Source: Pseudomonas sp. 30_B (GTDB lineage: Bacteria; Pseudomonadota; Gammaproteobacteria; Pseudomonadales; Pseudomonadaceae). From it: DNA of 64,000 bases. How positions within the stretch are numbered: the first letter of the stretch is position 1; each line of letters begins with the position of its first letter. Position numbers and translations under genes: made by a program. The notes beneath the pieces were generated by a model. It had not been told where the DNA came from and did not search any database. It saw nothing but the letters and a program-made list of their open reading frames with translations. The stretch covers positions 124,001 through 188,000 of the forward strand of contig NZ_JAFGYY010000010.1 in assembly GCF_017491605.1 (NCBI RefSeq). The letters are read 5' to 3'. This document shows, one piece after another, positions 27,784 through 37,554 of the stretch.

Positions 27784-28803
27784 TCAGCGAGCCTTCTTCA
27801 ACTCGAAGTTGAACACCTTGGTCGCCTGGCGCGCCACGATCCGTCCGCCCAGCGTGCGGGGCTCGAAACGCCACTTCTCCATGGCGTCGCGCACGCTGCG
27901 CTCGAAGACGCGCGGCGGGGTCGATTCGAGGAACTGGATGTCGGTGATCCGACCATCGCTGGTGATGGTGAAGAGCACTTTCACGTGTCCCTGGATCTGC
28001 TTCGCCTGGGCAATCCGCGGATAGACCGGCGGGTCCATGCGCAGCGGCTTGATGTCGCTGTCGTTGAGGCTGCCGGTCGGCAGGCCGGCGGGGCCCTGGG
28101 AGCCGGTCGGCGCCGACTGCGCGCCCGGGGTGGACTGGCCAACGGTCGGTGCGGCGGGCGGCGGTGGGGCGGCCGGGGTCGGCGGCGCGGTGGTTTCCGG
28201 CGCCGATTCCGCCTCAGGCTCGGGCTTGGGTTTCGGCTTGGGCTTGGGCGCGACCTTGGGAATGGCCTTTTCCACCGGCTTGGGTTTCGGCTTGGGCTTT
28301 TCCACCGGCTTGGGCGGCTCGACCGGCTTGGGCGGTTCAGGCGGCGTCGGAACCGGCGCGGCGGCAGGCGGCTGCTGCACCGGTTCGGGCTTGGGCGGCA
28401 GGGTGACGATGCTGACCTGCATCGCCTTGGGCAGCTCGCCCTGGCCCAGGTTCAGCTCCGCCGGCGTAGGCACGACCCAGAACAGCGCGGCGACTATCGC
28501 GGCATGCATGCCGATCGCCAGGCCCGAGGGCTTCCACCAGCCACCACGGAGCGGCGGCTCTTCGCCCTCCTCCACGCCTTCCACGGGAACGGCGTAGGGA
28601 ATCAGTACTTCTTCGGGGATCACTTCCGCATCCCGGCGCTCCCCCTCGCAACTGACCAGGCGCAGGTTGGCCTCGTTGACGCGCTGGGCGTTCACGCTGG
28701 GCAGCACGGCACTGTCTTCCGCCGTGGCGGCGGGAAACATCGGGGCCTCGGCGGACACGGCAAGATCGCTATCCGCCGCTTCGCGCAGTTGGGGTAAGGA
28801 CAT
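27784..28803 (-). CDS. tonB1: Energy transducer TonB (TonB1 type, with N-terminal extension)
   Basis: A 339-residue inner-membrane protein that passes proton-motive force to outer-membrane iron and vitamin B12 receptors. A cytoplasmic extension of about 80 residues precedes the single membrane helix (SGLAIGMHAAIVAALFWVV, with the conserved His). A long Pro/Lys/Glu-rich periplasmic spacer (PPKPVEKPKPKPKP-like repeats, about residues 130-215) follows. The C-terminal TonB domain is marked by YPRIAQAKQIQGHVKVLF and YKF-type end. The extension is a feature of P. aeruginosa TonB1. A Fur-type palindrome lies 40 bases upstream. Confidence 0.93.
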   Translation of the reverse strand: MSLPQLREAADSDLAVSAEAPMFPAATAEDSAVLPSVNAQRVNEANLRLVSCEGERRDAEVIPEEVLIPYAVPVEGVEEGEEPPLRGGWWKPSGLAIGMHAAIVAALFWVVPTPAELNLGQGELPKAMQVSIVTLPPKPEPVQQPPAAAPVPTPPEPPKPVEPPKPVEKPKPKPKPVEKAIPKVAPKPKPKPKPEPEAESAPETTAPPTPAAPPPPAAPTVGQSTPGAQSAPTGSQGPAGLPTGSLNDSDIKPLRMDPPVYPRIAQAKQIQGHVKVLFTITSDGRITDIQFLESTPPRVFERSVRDAMEKWRFEPRTLGGRIVARQATKVFNFELKKAR

Positions 28804-28842
28804 GAGAATTCCTGCGGAAAGAGTTCAGGAAGCACTATCTTC

Positions 28843-28857
28843 TGATAATTATTATCA
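28843..28857. promoter_or_regulatory. Fur box upstream of tonB
   Basis: TGATAATTATTATCA is a perfect 7-1-7 palindrome of the Fur core TGATAAT-N-ATTATCA. It lies between tonB and the CobW-type gene, 40 bases before the tonB start, so tonB should be repressed by iron. Confidence 0.88.
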
Positions 28858-28888
28858 TTCACCAGCCCCGCAAGGGCAACCTAGTCCG

Positions 28889-29851
28889 TCAGTCCGGCGC
28901 GATGGCACAACGCAGGAGCGCATCCTGAAGCAGCTGCGTGTCGATTTCCGTGGCCAGGATCAACTCGATTCGACTATCGCGACGCCACGCGCTTTCCGTC
29001 CAGGCCACTGGCCGGTCGGTGCGGTTGCACGCCGTCCATCCGGTCTCGCCATGCAGGACCGCCTTGGCCCTCAGCAAGCCAGGCAGCGTGGCCAGCCACC
29101 CATCCAGTTCGCCGATGCGGAAGCGCCAGTCGGGATGGAAGCGCCAGCCGATCGCCTGCCGCCCCTCCTCGATGCGCTCCTGCCGCAAGGGCTGGTCGCG
29201 GCGCAGCAGCACGGCGCCTTCCACGCCCTTGGGCAGGGTCGGCAATTCGGCCGCGGGCCCCGTCAGGGGCGTGGAAGGCAACTCGGGGAGCGCCAGCCGG
29301 CCCTGGGTGGTCCAGCGCGTCGGCAGCGCCGGCAGGCTGGCCAGGAGGACGGCACGGGCCGCGTCGTCGAAGTCTTCGCTCTTGTTCAGCAGCAACAGCC
29401 CGGCCTGCGCCAAGGCACTCTGCTGGGCCTCGGGCAGCGGTTGGCCGGCCGCCAGCGCCGCGGCATCCAGCACCATGACCAGCGGCTGGACCGCCAGCAC
29501 GCCCTGCCAGGGCGCGGCGCGCAGTTGCGCCAGCAGCTGCGAGGGATGACCGAGCCCGGAGGGTTCGATGAACAGCCGCTGCGGCCTGGCCTTGCGCAGC
29601 AGCCGGCCCAGGCCGACCTGGAAGGGCGCGCCGTTCACACAGCACAGGCAGCCACCGGCGACCTCGCCGAGGGCGACGCCGTCCTCGTCGCGGCTGAGCA
29701 GCGCGGCGTCCAGGCCGACCTGGCCGAATTCGTTGACCAGCACCGCCCAGCGCTCGTGGGCCGGACGCTGGGCCAGCAGGTCGCGCAGCAGGCTGGTCTT
29801 GCCCGCCCCGAGGGGGCCGGCGATGAGATGAGTCGGGATCTGCTTCAACAT
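28889..29851 (-). CDS. COG0523 / CobW-family GTPase
   Basis: A 320-residue G3E GTPase, a metallochaperone family. Walker A GPLGAGKTS is at residues 12-20. The metal-binding CxCC motif is visible as GGCLCCVNG near residue 66. The guanine motif reads NKSE in place of the usual NKxD. A shorter C-terminal CobW domain follows (about residues 210-320). It lies upstream of tonB in the same direction and corresponds to PA5532 in my memory. It is a different subgroup from ZigA at 30426. The client metalloprotein is unknown. Confidence 0.88.
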   Translation of the reverse strand: MLKQIPTHLIAGPLGAGKTSLLRDLLAQRPAHERWAVLVNEFGQVGLDAALLSRDEDGVALGEVAGGCLCCVNGAPFQVGLGRLLRKARPQRLFIEPSGLGHPSQLLAQLRAAPWQGVLAVQPLVMVLDAAALAAGQPLPEAQQSALAQAGLLLLNKSEDFDDAARAVLLASLPALPTRWTTQGRLALPELPSTPLTGPAAELPTLPKGVEGAVLLRRDQPLRQERIEEGRQAIGWRFHPDWRFRIGELDGWLATLPGLLRAKAVLHGETGWTACNRTDRPVAWTESAWRRDSRIELILATEIDTQLLQDALLRCAIAPD

Positions 29852-29927
29852 TCGCCCATGGTGCCGCCTGACGCTCGCCGGGAAAAGCGCTAGAGTCGCG
29901 GCTTCTTATCGCACCCCCGGACCGACC

Positions 29928-30281
29928 ATGCGTAAGCTCCTGCCCCTTGCCCTCGCCTGCCTGCCGCTGTTCGCCCACGGCGAAGCCTGCGTGGTGCACA
30001 GCCAGGGCGCGAATCTCGACGTGAAGGTCTGCCAGCAGAACCGCAGCATTCCGGAAAAGCTGTTCCGCGAAGGGTTCTGCCAGCCGCAGCTCAAGGACCA
30101 GAAGGTCCAGGTCACCTACGCCGACAGCTGCCCGAGCGGCGCCTTCGGTGTCTGCGAGAACGCCCAGGTGCAGGGCATGCCCTACCGCCAGGACATCCAT
30201 TACTACGGGGTGGCCAGCGATGCGCGCATCCTCCAGCCGTTCTGCGAGGGCCAGAGCCACGGCCAGTGGCGCAAGCCCTGA
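29928..30281 (+). CDS. Small secreted cysteine-containing protein, unknown function
   Basis: A 117-residue protein. A signal peptide covers about residues 1-19 (MRKLLPLALACLPLFAHG). The mature part has six cysteines in SxC-type contexts (EACVVHS, KVCQQN, GFCQPQ, DSCPSG, GVCENA, PFCEGQ), suggesting three disulfides in the periplasm. I do not recognise a named domain. It is divergent from the CobW-type gene, and its transcript ends at a clear terminator (30378-30408). Confidence 0.82.
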   Translation: MRKLLPLALACLPLFAHGEACVVHSQGANLDVKVCQQNRSIPEKLFREGFCQPQLKDQKVQVTYADSCPSGAFGVCENAQVQGMPYRQDIHYYGVASDARILQPFCEGQSHGQWRKP

Positions 30282-30377
30282 AGTCCGGTCATCGCCCTGT
30301 CATACGCATAAGGCTTACTGTCGCTGGGTACCTCACACCCACTCGGCACCCCACGCCGAACATGATCTTGGTGAATT

Positions 30378-30408
30378 GGGTCGCCATCCCCTGGCGGCCC
30401 ATTTTTTT
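30378..30408 (+). terminator. Rho-independent terminator
   Basis: GGGTCGCCA and TGGCGGCCC form a nine-base stem (one mismatch) with a five-base loop, followed by ATTTTTTT. It ends transcription of the small secreted protein before the convergent zigA. Confidence 0.88.
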
Positions 30409-30425
30409 GCCTGTCTGCCGGAGCC

Positions 30426-31628
<1,203 letters not shown>

Positions 31629-31642
31629 GGGGGCTCCAGAAA

Positions 31643-32047
31643 TCAGGCTTCGCGGACGTGCAGTTCGCGCCGTTCCTGGCGCTCCTTGGCCTCGACGCAG
31701 AGCGAGGCGGTGGGACGCAGCAGCAGGCGGCGCAGGCCGATCGGCTCGCCGGTTTCCTCGCACCAGCCGTAGTCGCCCCGGGCCAGGCGCTCCAGCGCCT
31801 GGTCGATCTTGTCCAGCAGCTTCTTCTCGCGTTCGAGCACGCGCAGCTGCCACTGGCGCGCCTCCTCGCGGCTGGCAATGTCGGCGTCGTCGCTGGGGCG
31901 TTCGCCGTCCTGCAGGGCTTGGAACTCCTCGTCGATGCGCACCTGCAACTCGCCGCGCTGGGTCAGCAGCAGATCGCGGAAGTAGCCCTGTTGTGCCTCG
32001 CTCATGTAGGCCTCGCCGGGCTGGGCGAGCAGTTCCTGTTCGGTCAT
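31643..32047 (-). CDS. dksA2: Zinc-independent transcription factor DksA2
   Basis: A 134-residue DksA/TraR family protein. The coiled-coil part covers about residues 20-90. The C-terminal zinc-finger region keeps only two cysteines (CEET and CVEA) where DksA has four, the mark of DksA2, which needs no zinc. It binds RNA polymerase with ppGpp and replaces DksA when zinc is scarce. A near-perfect Zur palindrome lies 32 bases upstream, and zigA follows in the same operon. Confidence 0.93.
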   Translation of the reverse strand: MTEQELLAQPGEAYMSEAQQGYFRDLLLTQRGELQVRIDEEFQALQDGERPSDDADIASREEARQWQLRVLEREKKLLDKIDQALERLARGDYGWCEETGEPIGLRRLLLRPTASLCVEAKERQERRELHVREA

Positions 32048-32078
32048 GGCCGTCTCCGGGGCGGAGGTGATCTTTTTA

Positions 32079-32093
32079 TGTTATATTATAACA
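32079..32093. promoter_or_regulatory. Zur box, dksA2-zigA and divergent gene
   Basis: TGTTATATTATAACA is a perfect 7-1-7 palindrome matching the Zur core GTTATA-N-TATAAC. It is placed in the divergent promoter region, so it can repress dksA2-zigA to the left and the 32178 gene to the right. Confidence 0.9.
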
Positions 32094-32177
32094 ATGCAAT
32101 CTCGACAATCGAGAATCGACAACCGTCCGCCGACGTGCGATACCGATGTCCCGCTTCCCTGCCGCTCCGGATACCCG

Positions 32178-32579
32178 ATGCTGCGCCGCGCCCTGCTGCT
32201 CTGCCTGTTCGCCCCGCTCGCCCACGCCAGCGGCCAGGCGCCACTTCCGTTCCCCGGCGAGACGCCGGCACGCTGTGCCTGGTCGGCGCAGGTTCTGGCC
32301 TGCATGACCGACGCGGGCGATCTCTACAGCGTCGCCACCCAGGGCCACGACACCTACCTGCACGGCTTCGAGGCGGCCAGCGGCAGGCGCTGGGCACAGA
32401 CCGGCACGCGCTACGGCAGCCTGACCTTCTTCAGCGGCGTCACCAGCGACGGGCAGGTGTGGGTCGGCACCAGCCGGGGCATCGGCTGGACCAACATCAG
32501 CCGCTTCAGCAGCTCCTCCGGCGACAGCACCCGCCTGACCTGCGGGCGGGTGAGCGGCTGCAAGCAGCAGGCGCGCTGA
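32178..32579 (+). CDS. Small exported protein in the Zur regulon, unknown function
   Basis: A 133-residue protein. A signal peptide covers about residues 1-20 (MLRRALLLCLFAPLAHASG). The mature part has four cysteines (ARCAWS, LACMTD, LTCGRV, SGCKQQ) and no domain that I recognise. The ATG at 32178 is preferred over upstream frames because it begins the signal peptide and lies 85 bases after the Zur box. Position matches PA5537 in my memory. It may be a periplasmic zinc-starvation protein. Confidence 0.78.
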   Translation: MLRRALLLCLFAPLAHASGQAPLPFPGETPARCAWSAQVLACMTDAGDLYSVATQGHDTYLHGFEAASGRRWAQTGTRYGSLTFFSGVTSDGQVWVGTSRGIGWTNISRFSSSSGDSTRLTCGRVSGCKQQAR

Positions 32580-32613
32580 AGAAACCCATTGCGCAATCGC
32601 GGCCAGGCAAATA

Positions 32614-32628
32614 CGTTATATTATAACA
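32614..32628. promoter_or_regulatory. Zur box upstream of folE2
   Basis: CGTTATATTATAACA carries the core GTTATA-T-TATAAC, with one outer base different from the box at 32079. It lies 22 bases before the folE2 start, overlapping the likely promoter. Confidence 0.88.
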
Positions 32629-32650
32629 ATCGCCAACCACTGCCCGCCCC

Positions 32651-33538
32651 ATGACCGCCTTCCTCCCCGACATCGCCAGCCAGTCCACCCACCTGCACGT
32701 TCCGCTCGACTGGGTCGGCATGCAGGGCATCGCCGTTCCGCTCAAGATCGCCAGCGAGCGCGTCGCCGCCTTCGCCGACGCGGGCGTCAGCCTCGATGAC
32801 GCCGAGGCGCGCGGCATTCACATGTCGCGTCTGTACCTGGCGCTGGGGGCGCTGGCCGAAGCCGAACTCTCGCCGGCCCTGCTGCGCGAAACGCTGGAGC
32901 AATTCCTCGCAAGCCATGCGCAGCTTTCCCGGCGGGCCAGCCTGGCGCTGCGCTTCGAGCTGATGCTGCACCGTCCCGCCCTGGTCAGTCCGTTGCGCGG
33001 CTGGAAGCGCTATGCCTGCGAAATCCACGCGCGACGGGAGGGCGATGAGCTGACGCTGGAGCTGCACCTGTCGCTGCCCTACTCCTCCACCTGCCCCTGC
33101 TCCGCGGCGCTCGCCCGTCAGTTGATCCAGCAGCGCTTCGACGCCGACTTCGCCGGCCGGGCGCTGCAGGCCGAAGAGGTCCGCGCCTGGCTCGGCAGCC
33201 CGCAGGGCATGGTCGCCACGCCCCACAGCCAGCGCAGCGAGGCGCAATTGCGCCTGCGGCTCGACCCGGCGGCCAGGGCCTTGCCGTTCAACGAACTGAT
33301 CGATCACGCCGAAGCCGCCCTCGGCACCGCCGTGCAGACCGCCGTGAAGCGTGCCGACGAGCAGGCCTTCGCCCTGGCCAACGGGCAGAACCTGATGTTC
33401 TGCGAGGATGCGGCGCGCCGGCTGCACCGGGCACTGACGGCGCGGCAGGAACTGATTGGTTTCGAGGTGCGTGTGGTGCACGCGGAAAGCCTGCATGCCC
33501 ACGACGCGGTGGCGGTCAGCCGCTGGGCGCGCGGCTAG
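32651..33538 (+). CDS. folE2: GTP cyclohydrolase FolE2 (zinc-independent type IB)
   Basis: A 295-residue GTP cyclohydrolase IB, which makes dihydroneopterin triphosphate for folate synthesis. The family's conserved cysteine motif SSTCPCSAAL lies near residue 155; RKRGIHMSRLY-type N-terminal motif appears as ARGIHMSRLYLAL. FolE2 works with manganese or other metals and takes over when zinc-dependent FolE lacks zinc. The adjacent Zur box fits this role. Confidence 0.93.
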   Translation: MTAFLPDIASQSTHLHVPLDWVGMQGIAVPLKIASERVAAFADAGVSLDDAEARGIHMSRLYLALGALAEAELSPALLRETLEQFLASHAQLSRRASLALRFELMLHRPALVSPLRGWKRYACEIHARREGDELTLELHLSLPYSSTCPCSAALARQLIQQRFDADFAGRALQAEEVRAWLGSPQGMVATPHSQRSEAQLRLRLDPAARALPFNELIDHAEAALGTAVQTAVKRADEQAFALANGQNLMFCEDAARRLHRALTARQELIGFEVRVVHAESLHAHDAVAVSRWARG

Positions 33539-34002
33539 GGCTTGAGCTCCAGCGCCAGGCGAATCTGGTCACGGCAGTGAATGCCGTTCTCGAAGATCGG
33601 TTCGGGATAATGGCGGACGAAATAATCCGGCTCGATCCCAACGATGCGGAACCCCACGCGCTGGTACAAGCCCAGCTGCGCCAGGCTGGAATTTCCGGTG
33701 GCGATGGTCAGCCGGCACAGACCTCCCGCCCTGGCATGCCCAATGGCCGATTCGAGCAGCCGACGACCAACGCCACGCCCTTGCCAGGCTTCATCCACGG
33801 CCAGGTTGGTGATCTCCGCCGTACCCTCGCCGCGTGGCGTAATCACCACCACGCCCAGCGTGTGCTCACCGTCCGACAGCGCCAGCAGGCACGACTGTCG
33901 CAGGTAGCGGTCCACTTGCTCACGACTGGGGTCGGCGAGCAGCAGCAGAGGCCAGGGAGCCTGGTCAAAGTCGAGTTCACGCAGAAATAGCGAAGCCGTC
34001 AT
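33535..34002 (-). CDS. GNAT family N-acetyltransferase
   Basis: A 155-residue acetyltransferase. The acetyl-CoA motif WQGRGVGRRLLESAIG lies near residue 80 with preceding NLAVDEA. The ATG at 34002 is chosen; a GTG at 34014 in the same frame is possible. It converges on folE2 and overlaps its stop codon by 4 bases. The acceptor substrate is unknown. Confidence 0.88.
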   Translation of the reverse strand: MTASLFLRELDFDQAPWPLLLLADPSREQVDRYLRQSCLLALSDGEHTLGVVVITPRGEGTAEITNLAVDEAWQGRGVGRRLLESAIGHARAGGLCRLTIATGNSSLAQLGLYQRVGFRIVGIEPDYFVRHYPEPIFENGIHCRDQIRLALELKP

Positions 34003-34067
34003 GGCGCAGTCCACCGCAAATCCATAAAGTCGGCGCCATTGTGCCCACTTTCATGACAGGGATGGTC

Positions 34068-34520
34068 ATGTCGCCCAGGCAATGGCTCTACATCTGGAAG
34101 CAAATCCCCGGCTATCTGCAGCGCGACCTGATGGACGCCCTGCCGGTGCTGATCCTGGGGTTCTTCGGCCTGGCCTTCGCGGCAGGGCTGGGGATCGTCA
34201 TCGTGCTCATGCAACTGGCCAATTACCTGCGCCATCATGATTCGCCCTATCCGGGCATGTCCGACGCGCACTTCACCCACTGCCTGGAGATCTCCCGCGA
34301 TACGCTGGAAGCGCGCCAGGCACTGGAGCGCCTCGGCCCGAAGCCACCCGCCGGCGTGGCGACCGACTCGGCGTACGCACGGGTGGACAGGCTGGCGATC
34401 GACTACAGCCACTACTGCGCCGAGCATCTCTGGAAGAAGGCCTTCGAAGCGGGACTGCGGGAGCGGGGCGTACCGCCGGCGACCAGCCCGGAAGGCTGGC
34501 TGGCCGCCGACCGTTACTGA
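34068..34520 (+). CDS. Small membrane-anchored protein, unknown function
   Basis: A protein of about 150 residues. One or two hydrophobic segments lie at about residues 25-48 (ALPVLILGFFGLAFAAGLGIV). The rest is polar. I recognise no domain. The start is uncertain: in-frame GTG at 34041 and ATG at 34053, 34062 and 34068 exist; ATG 34068 has the best-spaced AGGGA. The gene ends 3 bases before the convergent cyclopropane synthase gene. Confidence 0.7.
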   Translation: MSPRQWLYIWKQIPGYLQRDLMDALPVLILGFFGLAFAAGLGIVIVLMQLANYLRHHDSPYPGMSDAHFTHCLEISRDTLEARQALERLGPKPPAGVATDSAYARVDRLAIDYSHYCAEHLWKKAFEAGLRERGVPPATSPEGWLAADRY

Positions 34521-34523
34521 ACA

Positions 34524-35708
34524 TCAGGCGTAGATATCGCCCCGGCTCCACGGCACTTCGTGGGAGCCATCGACGTGGGGCCTGCTGGCAAGGATCTGGT
34601 GCAGGTTGATCCAGCCCTTCTTGAAGCCGTAGGCGCAGCCGGCCAGGTACAGGCGCCAGATGCGCAGGGCCTGGTCGGGCACCAGTTTTGCCGCTTCGGC
34701 GAGCTTCGCCTCGAGGTTGGCGCTCCAGAAGTCCAGGGTGCGCGCATAGTGCAGGCGCAGGCCTTCGACATCGACCACCTCCAGCCCGGCCTCGCTCATG
34801 CGGGCAACGGCCAGCGACAGGTGCGGCAGCTCGCCGTGGGGGAAGACGTAGCGGTCGATGAAATCACCGGCGCCACGGCCCACCGGACGCCCATCGGTGT
34901 TGCTGGAGGTGATGCCGTGGTTCATCACCAGCCCGCCCGGCCGTACCGCGTCGAACAGGTGCTGGAAGTAGATGCCCAGGTTGGCGTGACCGACGTGCTC
35001 GAACATGCCGACGCTGACCACCTTGTCGTAACGGCCGTCGCGCGGCAGGTCGCGGTAATCCCGCAGTTCCAGGGTCACCTGGTCTTCCAGGCCCTCGGCC
35101 TTGACCCGCTCGCGGCCGAGCTTGAGCTGCTCCTCGCTGAGGGTGATGCCGTGCACCAGGGCGCCGAATTCCTTCGCCGCCAGGCGCGCCAGCCCGCCCC
35201 AGCCGCAGCCGACGTCGAGCAGCTTCTCGCCGGGCTTCAGGCGCAACTTGCGGCACAGGTGGCGCAGCTTGGCCAGCTGGGCCGTGGCCAGGTCCTCGTG
35301 GCCAGTTTCGTAGTAGGCGCAGGAGTACACCATCTCCGGGTCCAGCCAGAGCTGGTAGAACGCGTTGGAGAGGTCGTAGTGGTAGTGGATCGCCTCGGCG
35401 TCGGTGGCCTTGTCGTGGCTCTTGCGCACGTAGTCACCTGCGTCGTCGTCGTCACCCAGGGCTGCGCTCAGGGCATCGCCCATGGCGATCACTTCGCCGA
35501 TCGGGCCTTCGATGTCCATGCGCTTCTCGACGTAGGCGCGGCCCAGCACGTCGAGGCTGGGCTGGGTGATCTCGGTCAGCAGCGTCGGGTCACGCACGAC
35601 GAGAGTTACCTGCGGGTCCGGCCCCAGATCGAAGGCCTGGGCCTCGCCGATGCGGATACGCAACGGCAACTGCAGGGACAGCAACTCAGAGGGCAGATTG
35701 GCTTTCAT
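34524..35708 (-). CDS. cfa: Cyclopropane-fatty-acyl-phospholipid synthase
   Basis: A 394-residue SAM-dependent enzyme that converts cis double bonds of membrane phospholipid chains into cyclopropane rings. The SAM motif LLDVGCGWGGLARLAAKEFG lies near residue 172, followed by GITLSEEQ and FEHVGHANLGIYF. The N-terminal 100 residues are the usual lipid-binding domain. Length agrees with the family. Position matches PA5546 in my memory. The upstream AT-containing gap (35709-36060) probably holds its promoter; RpoS control is common in this family but not visible here. Confidence 0.93.
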   Translation of the reverse strand: MKANLPSELLSLQLPLRIRIGEAQAFDLGPDPQVTLVVRDPTLLTEITQPSLDVLGRAYVEKRMDIEGPIGEVIAMGDALSAALGDDDDAGDYVRKSHDKATDAEAIHYHYDLSNAFYQLWLDPEMVYSCAYYETGHEDLATAQLAKLRHLCRKLRLKPGEKLLDVGCGWGGLARLAAKEFGALVHGITLSEEQLKLGRERVKAEGLEDQVTLELRDYRDLPRDGRYDKVVSVGMFEHVGHANLGIYFQHLFDAVRPGGLVMNHGITSSNTDGRPVGRGAGDFIDRYVFPHGELPHLSLAVARMSEAGLEVVDVEGLRLHYARTLDFWSANLEAKLAEAAKLVPDQALRIWRLYLAGCAYGFKKGWINLHQILASRPHVDGSHEVPWSRGDIYA

Positions 35709-36060
35709 GCATACCTCCTGGTCACAGGGCTGAAGAACTATAGACCAGCGCGCCCATAGTCTTCGGCTATGGCCTGGCCCGCGAAAAACTATCGGGCACC
35801 GACCACGGCGGTGAGCCTGCCGATTCCTTGCAGTGGAGTGCGCCTCGGCGGGCAGCGTTCCAAAAGAAATGCGCGGAACGATAGTTCGCTACGCAAGCGT
35901 AGCAGCCGATTCGCGCGGTATCGTTACCAGGCCTGAGATAGAGCCTTTACTACCTGGCAACGACGTCCTCGGCATGACAGCCCATACGCCCATTGCACTA
36001 CACTGTAGCCCCCTCCGCGCGCTTTCCGACCGGAGGACCTCTGCAGTAAAGGGGGCCACC

Positions 36061-37533
36061 TTGAACAGCTTCTCCGCGCCGCGCCCGGCGGTCCGCACCG
36101 TACTGGTGGGGCTGATGCTGGCGATCTTCCTCGGTGCGCTGGACCAGACCATCGTCGCCGTGTCGCTACCGGCGATCTCCGCCGGCTTCGGCGACTTCGA
36201 CCTGCTCGCCTGGGTCATCTCCGGCTACATGGTGGCGATGACCATCTCCATGCCGATCTACGGCAAGCTCGGCGACCTCTACGGGCGCCGCGTGCTGATG
36301 CTGTTCGCCATCGCCCTGTTCACCGCCGCCTCGGCCCTCTGCGGTGCCGCGCAGAGCATGGAGCAGCTGGTGCTCGCCCGCGTGCTGCAGGGCATCGGCG
36401 CGGGCGGCATGATGTCGGTGAGCCAGGCGATCATTGGTGACATCGTCCCGCCGCGCGAGCGCGGCCGCTACCAGGGCTATTTCAGCAGCATGTACGCCAT
36501 CGCCAGCATCGCAGGCCCCGTGCTCGGCGGCCTGCTGACGGAGCACCTGTCCTGGCGCTGGGTATTCCTGATCAACCTGCCGGTGGGCCTGGTCGCCCTC
36601 GCCGTCTCGCGCCGCACCCTGCGCGGCCTGCCGGTGCCAGGGCGGCAGCCGGTGATCGATTACCTGGGCACCGCGCTGATGATCGCGGGCCTGGGCAGCC
36701 TGCTGCTGGCGATCACCGAGGTCGGCCAGGGTGCGCGCTGGAACGATCCACAGATGCTCGGGCTGTTCGCCGCCGCGCTAGTGCTGATCCTGCTGTTCGT
36801 GCTGCAGGAACGCCGGGCGCCGGAACCGCTGGTGCCGATGCACCTGTTCCGCATCCGCGCGGCGACGCTGAGCTGGCTGATCAGCTTCTTCGCCAGCTTC
36901 CAGGTGATCTCGTTGTCGGTGCTGGTGCCGCTGCGCTTCCAGTCGGTGACCGGCGCCGGCGCGGACAGCGCGGCGCTGCACCTGCTGCCACTGGCCATGG
37001 GTGTGCCGCTGGGCGCTTACTGCTGCGGGCGGCTGACGGCAATCCTCGGCCGCTACAAGCCGCAGATCGTCGCCGGCGCACTGCTGACGCCCTGCGCCAT
37101 CGCGGGGCTCGCACTGGCTTCGCCGGACGCCTACCTGCTCTCGGGCCTGTGCATGCTGCTGACCGGCACCGCCGCCGGGACCCAGTTCCCCACCAGCCTG
37201 GTGGCGGCGCAGAGCGCGGTGGACACCCGCTACCTGGGCGTGGCCACCAGCAACATCACGCTGTTCCGCTCCCTGGGCGGCGCGGTGGGCATCGCGCTGA
37301 TGTCGGCCCTGCTGCTGGCCATGCTGCAACCGCTGGCGGGCGATGCCGGCCACGGCCTGTCGGCCAGCGCCCTGCTGGACAGCCTGAGCGGCGCGGGCCA
37401 CGAGGCCCATCGGCAGGCCCTGGACCAGGTGTTCAGCCGCCTGTTCCTGATCAACGCCGGCTTCGGCGTGCTGACGCTGCTGATCGCCCTGGCGCTGCCC
37501 GACCACGCGTTGCGCGGCCGGGCCAGCGACTGA
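36061..37533 (+). CDS. MFS multidrug exporter, DHA2 (EmrB/QacA) family
   Basis: A 490-residue transporter with about fourteen membrane segments. Motif A GKLGDLYGRR near residue 70, LDQTIVAVSLP (motif D1) near 28 and GPVLGGLL (motif C) near 157 are clear. The TTG at 36061 is chosen because AAAGGGGG stands 6 bases upstream and the protein begins just before the first helix; an ATG upstream in the same frame would add an unlikely polar leader. The DHA2 group exports drugs and biocides. No regulator gene is adjacent. The 352-bp gap before it contains only a small hairpin (GCTACGC-AA-GCGTAGC, 35888-35903). Confidence 0.9.
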   Translation: MNSFSAPRPAVRTVLVGLMLAIFLGALDQTIVAVSLPAISAGFGDFDLLAWVISGYMVAMTISMPIYGKLGDLYGRRVLMLFAIALFTAASALCGAAQSMEQLVLARVLQGIGAGGMMSVSQAIIGDIVPPRERGRYQGYFSSMYAIASIAGPVLGGLLTEHLSWRWVFLINLPVGLVALAVSRRTLRGLPVPGRQPVIDYLGTALMIAGLGSLLLAITEVGQGARWNDPQMLGLFAAALVLILLFVLQERRAPEPLVPMHLFRIRAATLSWLISFFASFQVISLSVLVPLRFQSVTGAGADSAALHLLPLAMGVPLGAYCCGRLTAILGRYKPQIVAGALLTPCAIAGLALASPDAYLLSGLCMLLTGTAAGTQFPTSLVAAQSAVDTRYLGVATSNITLFRSLGGAVGIALMSALLLAMLQPLAGDAGHGLSASALLDSLSGAGHEAHRQALDQVFSRLFLINAGFGVLTLLIALALPDHALRGRASD

Positions 37534-37554
37534 CGCGCCAGGTACAGGGCAAGG

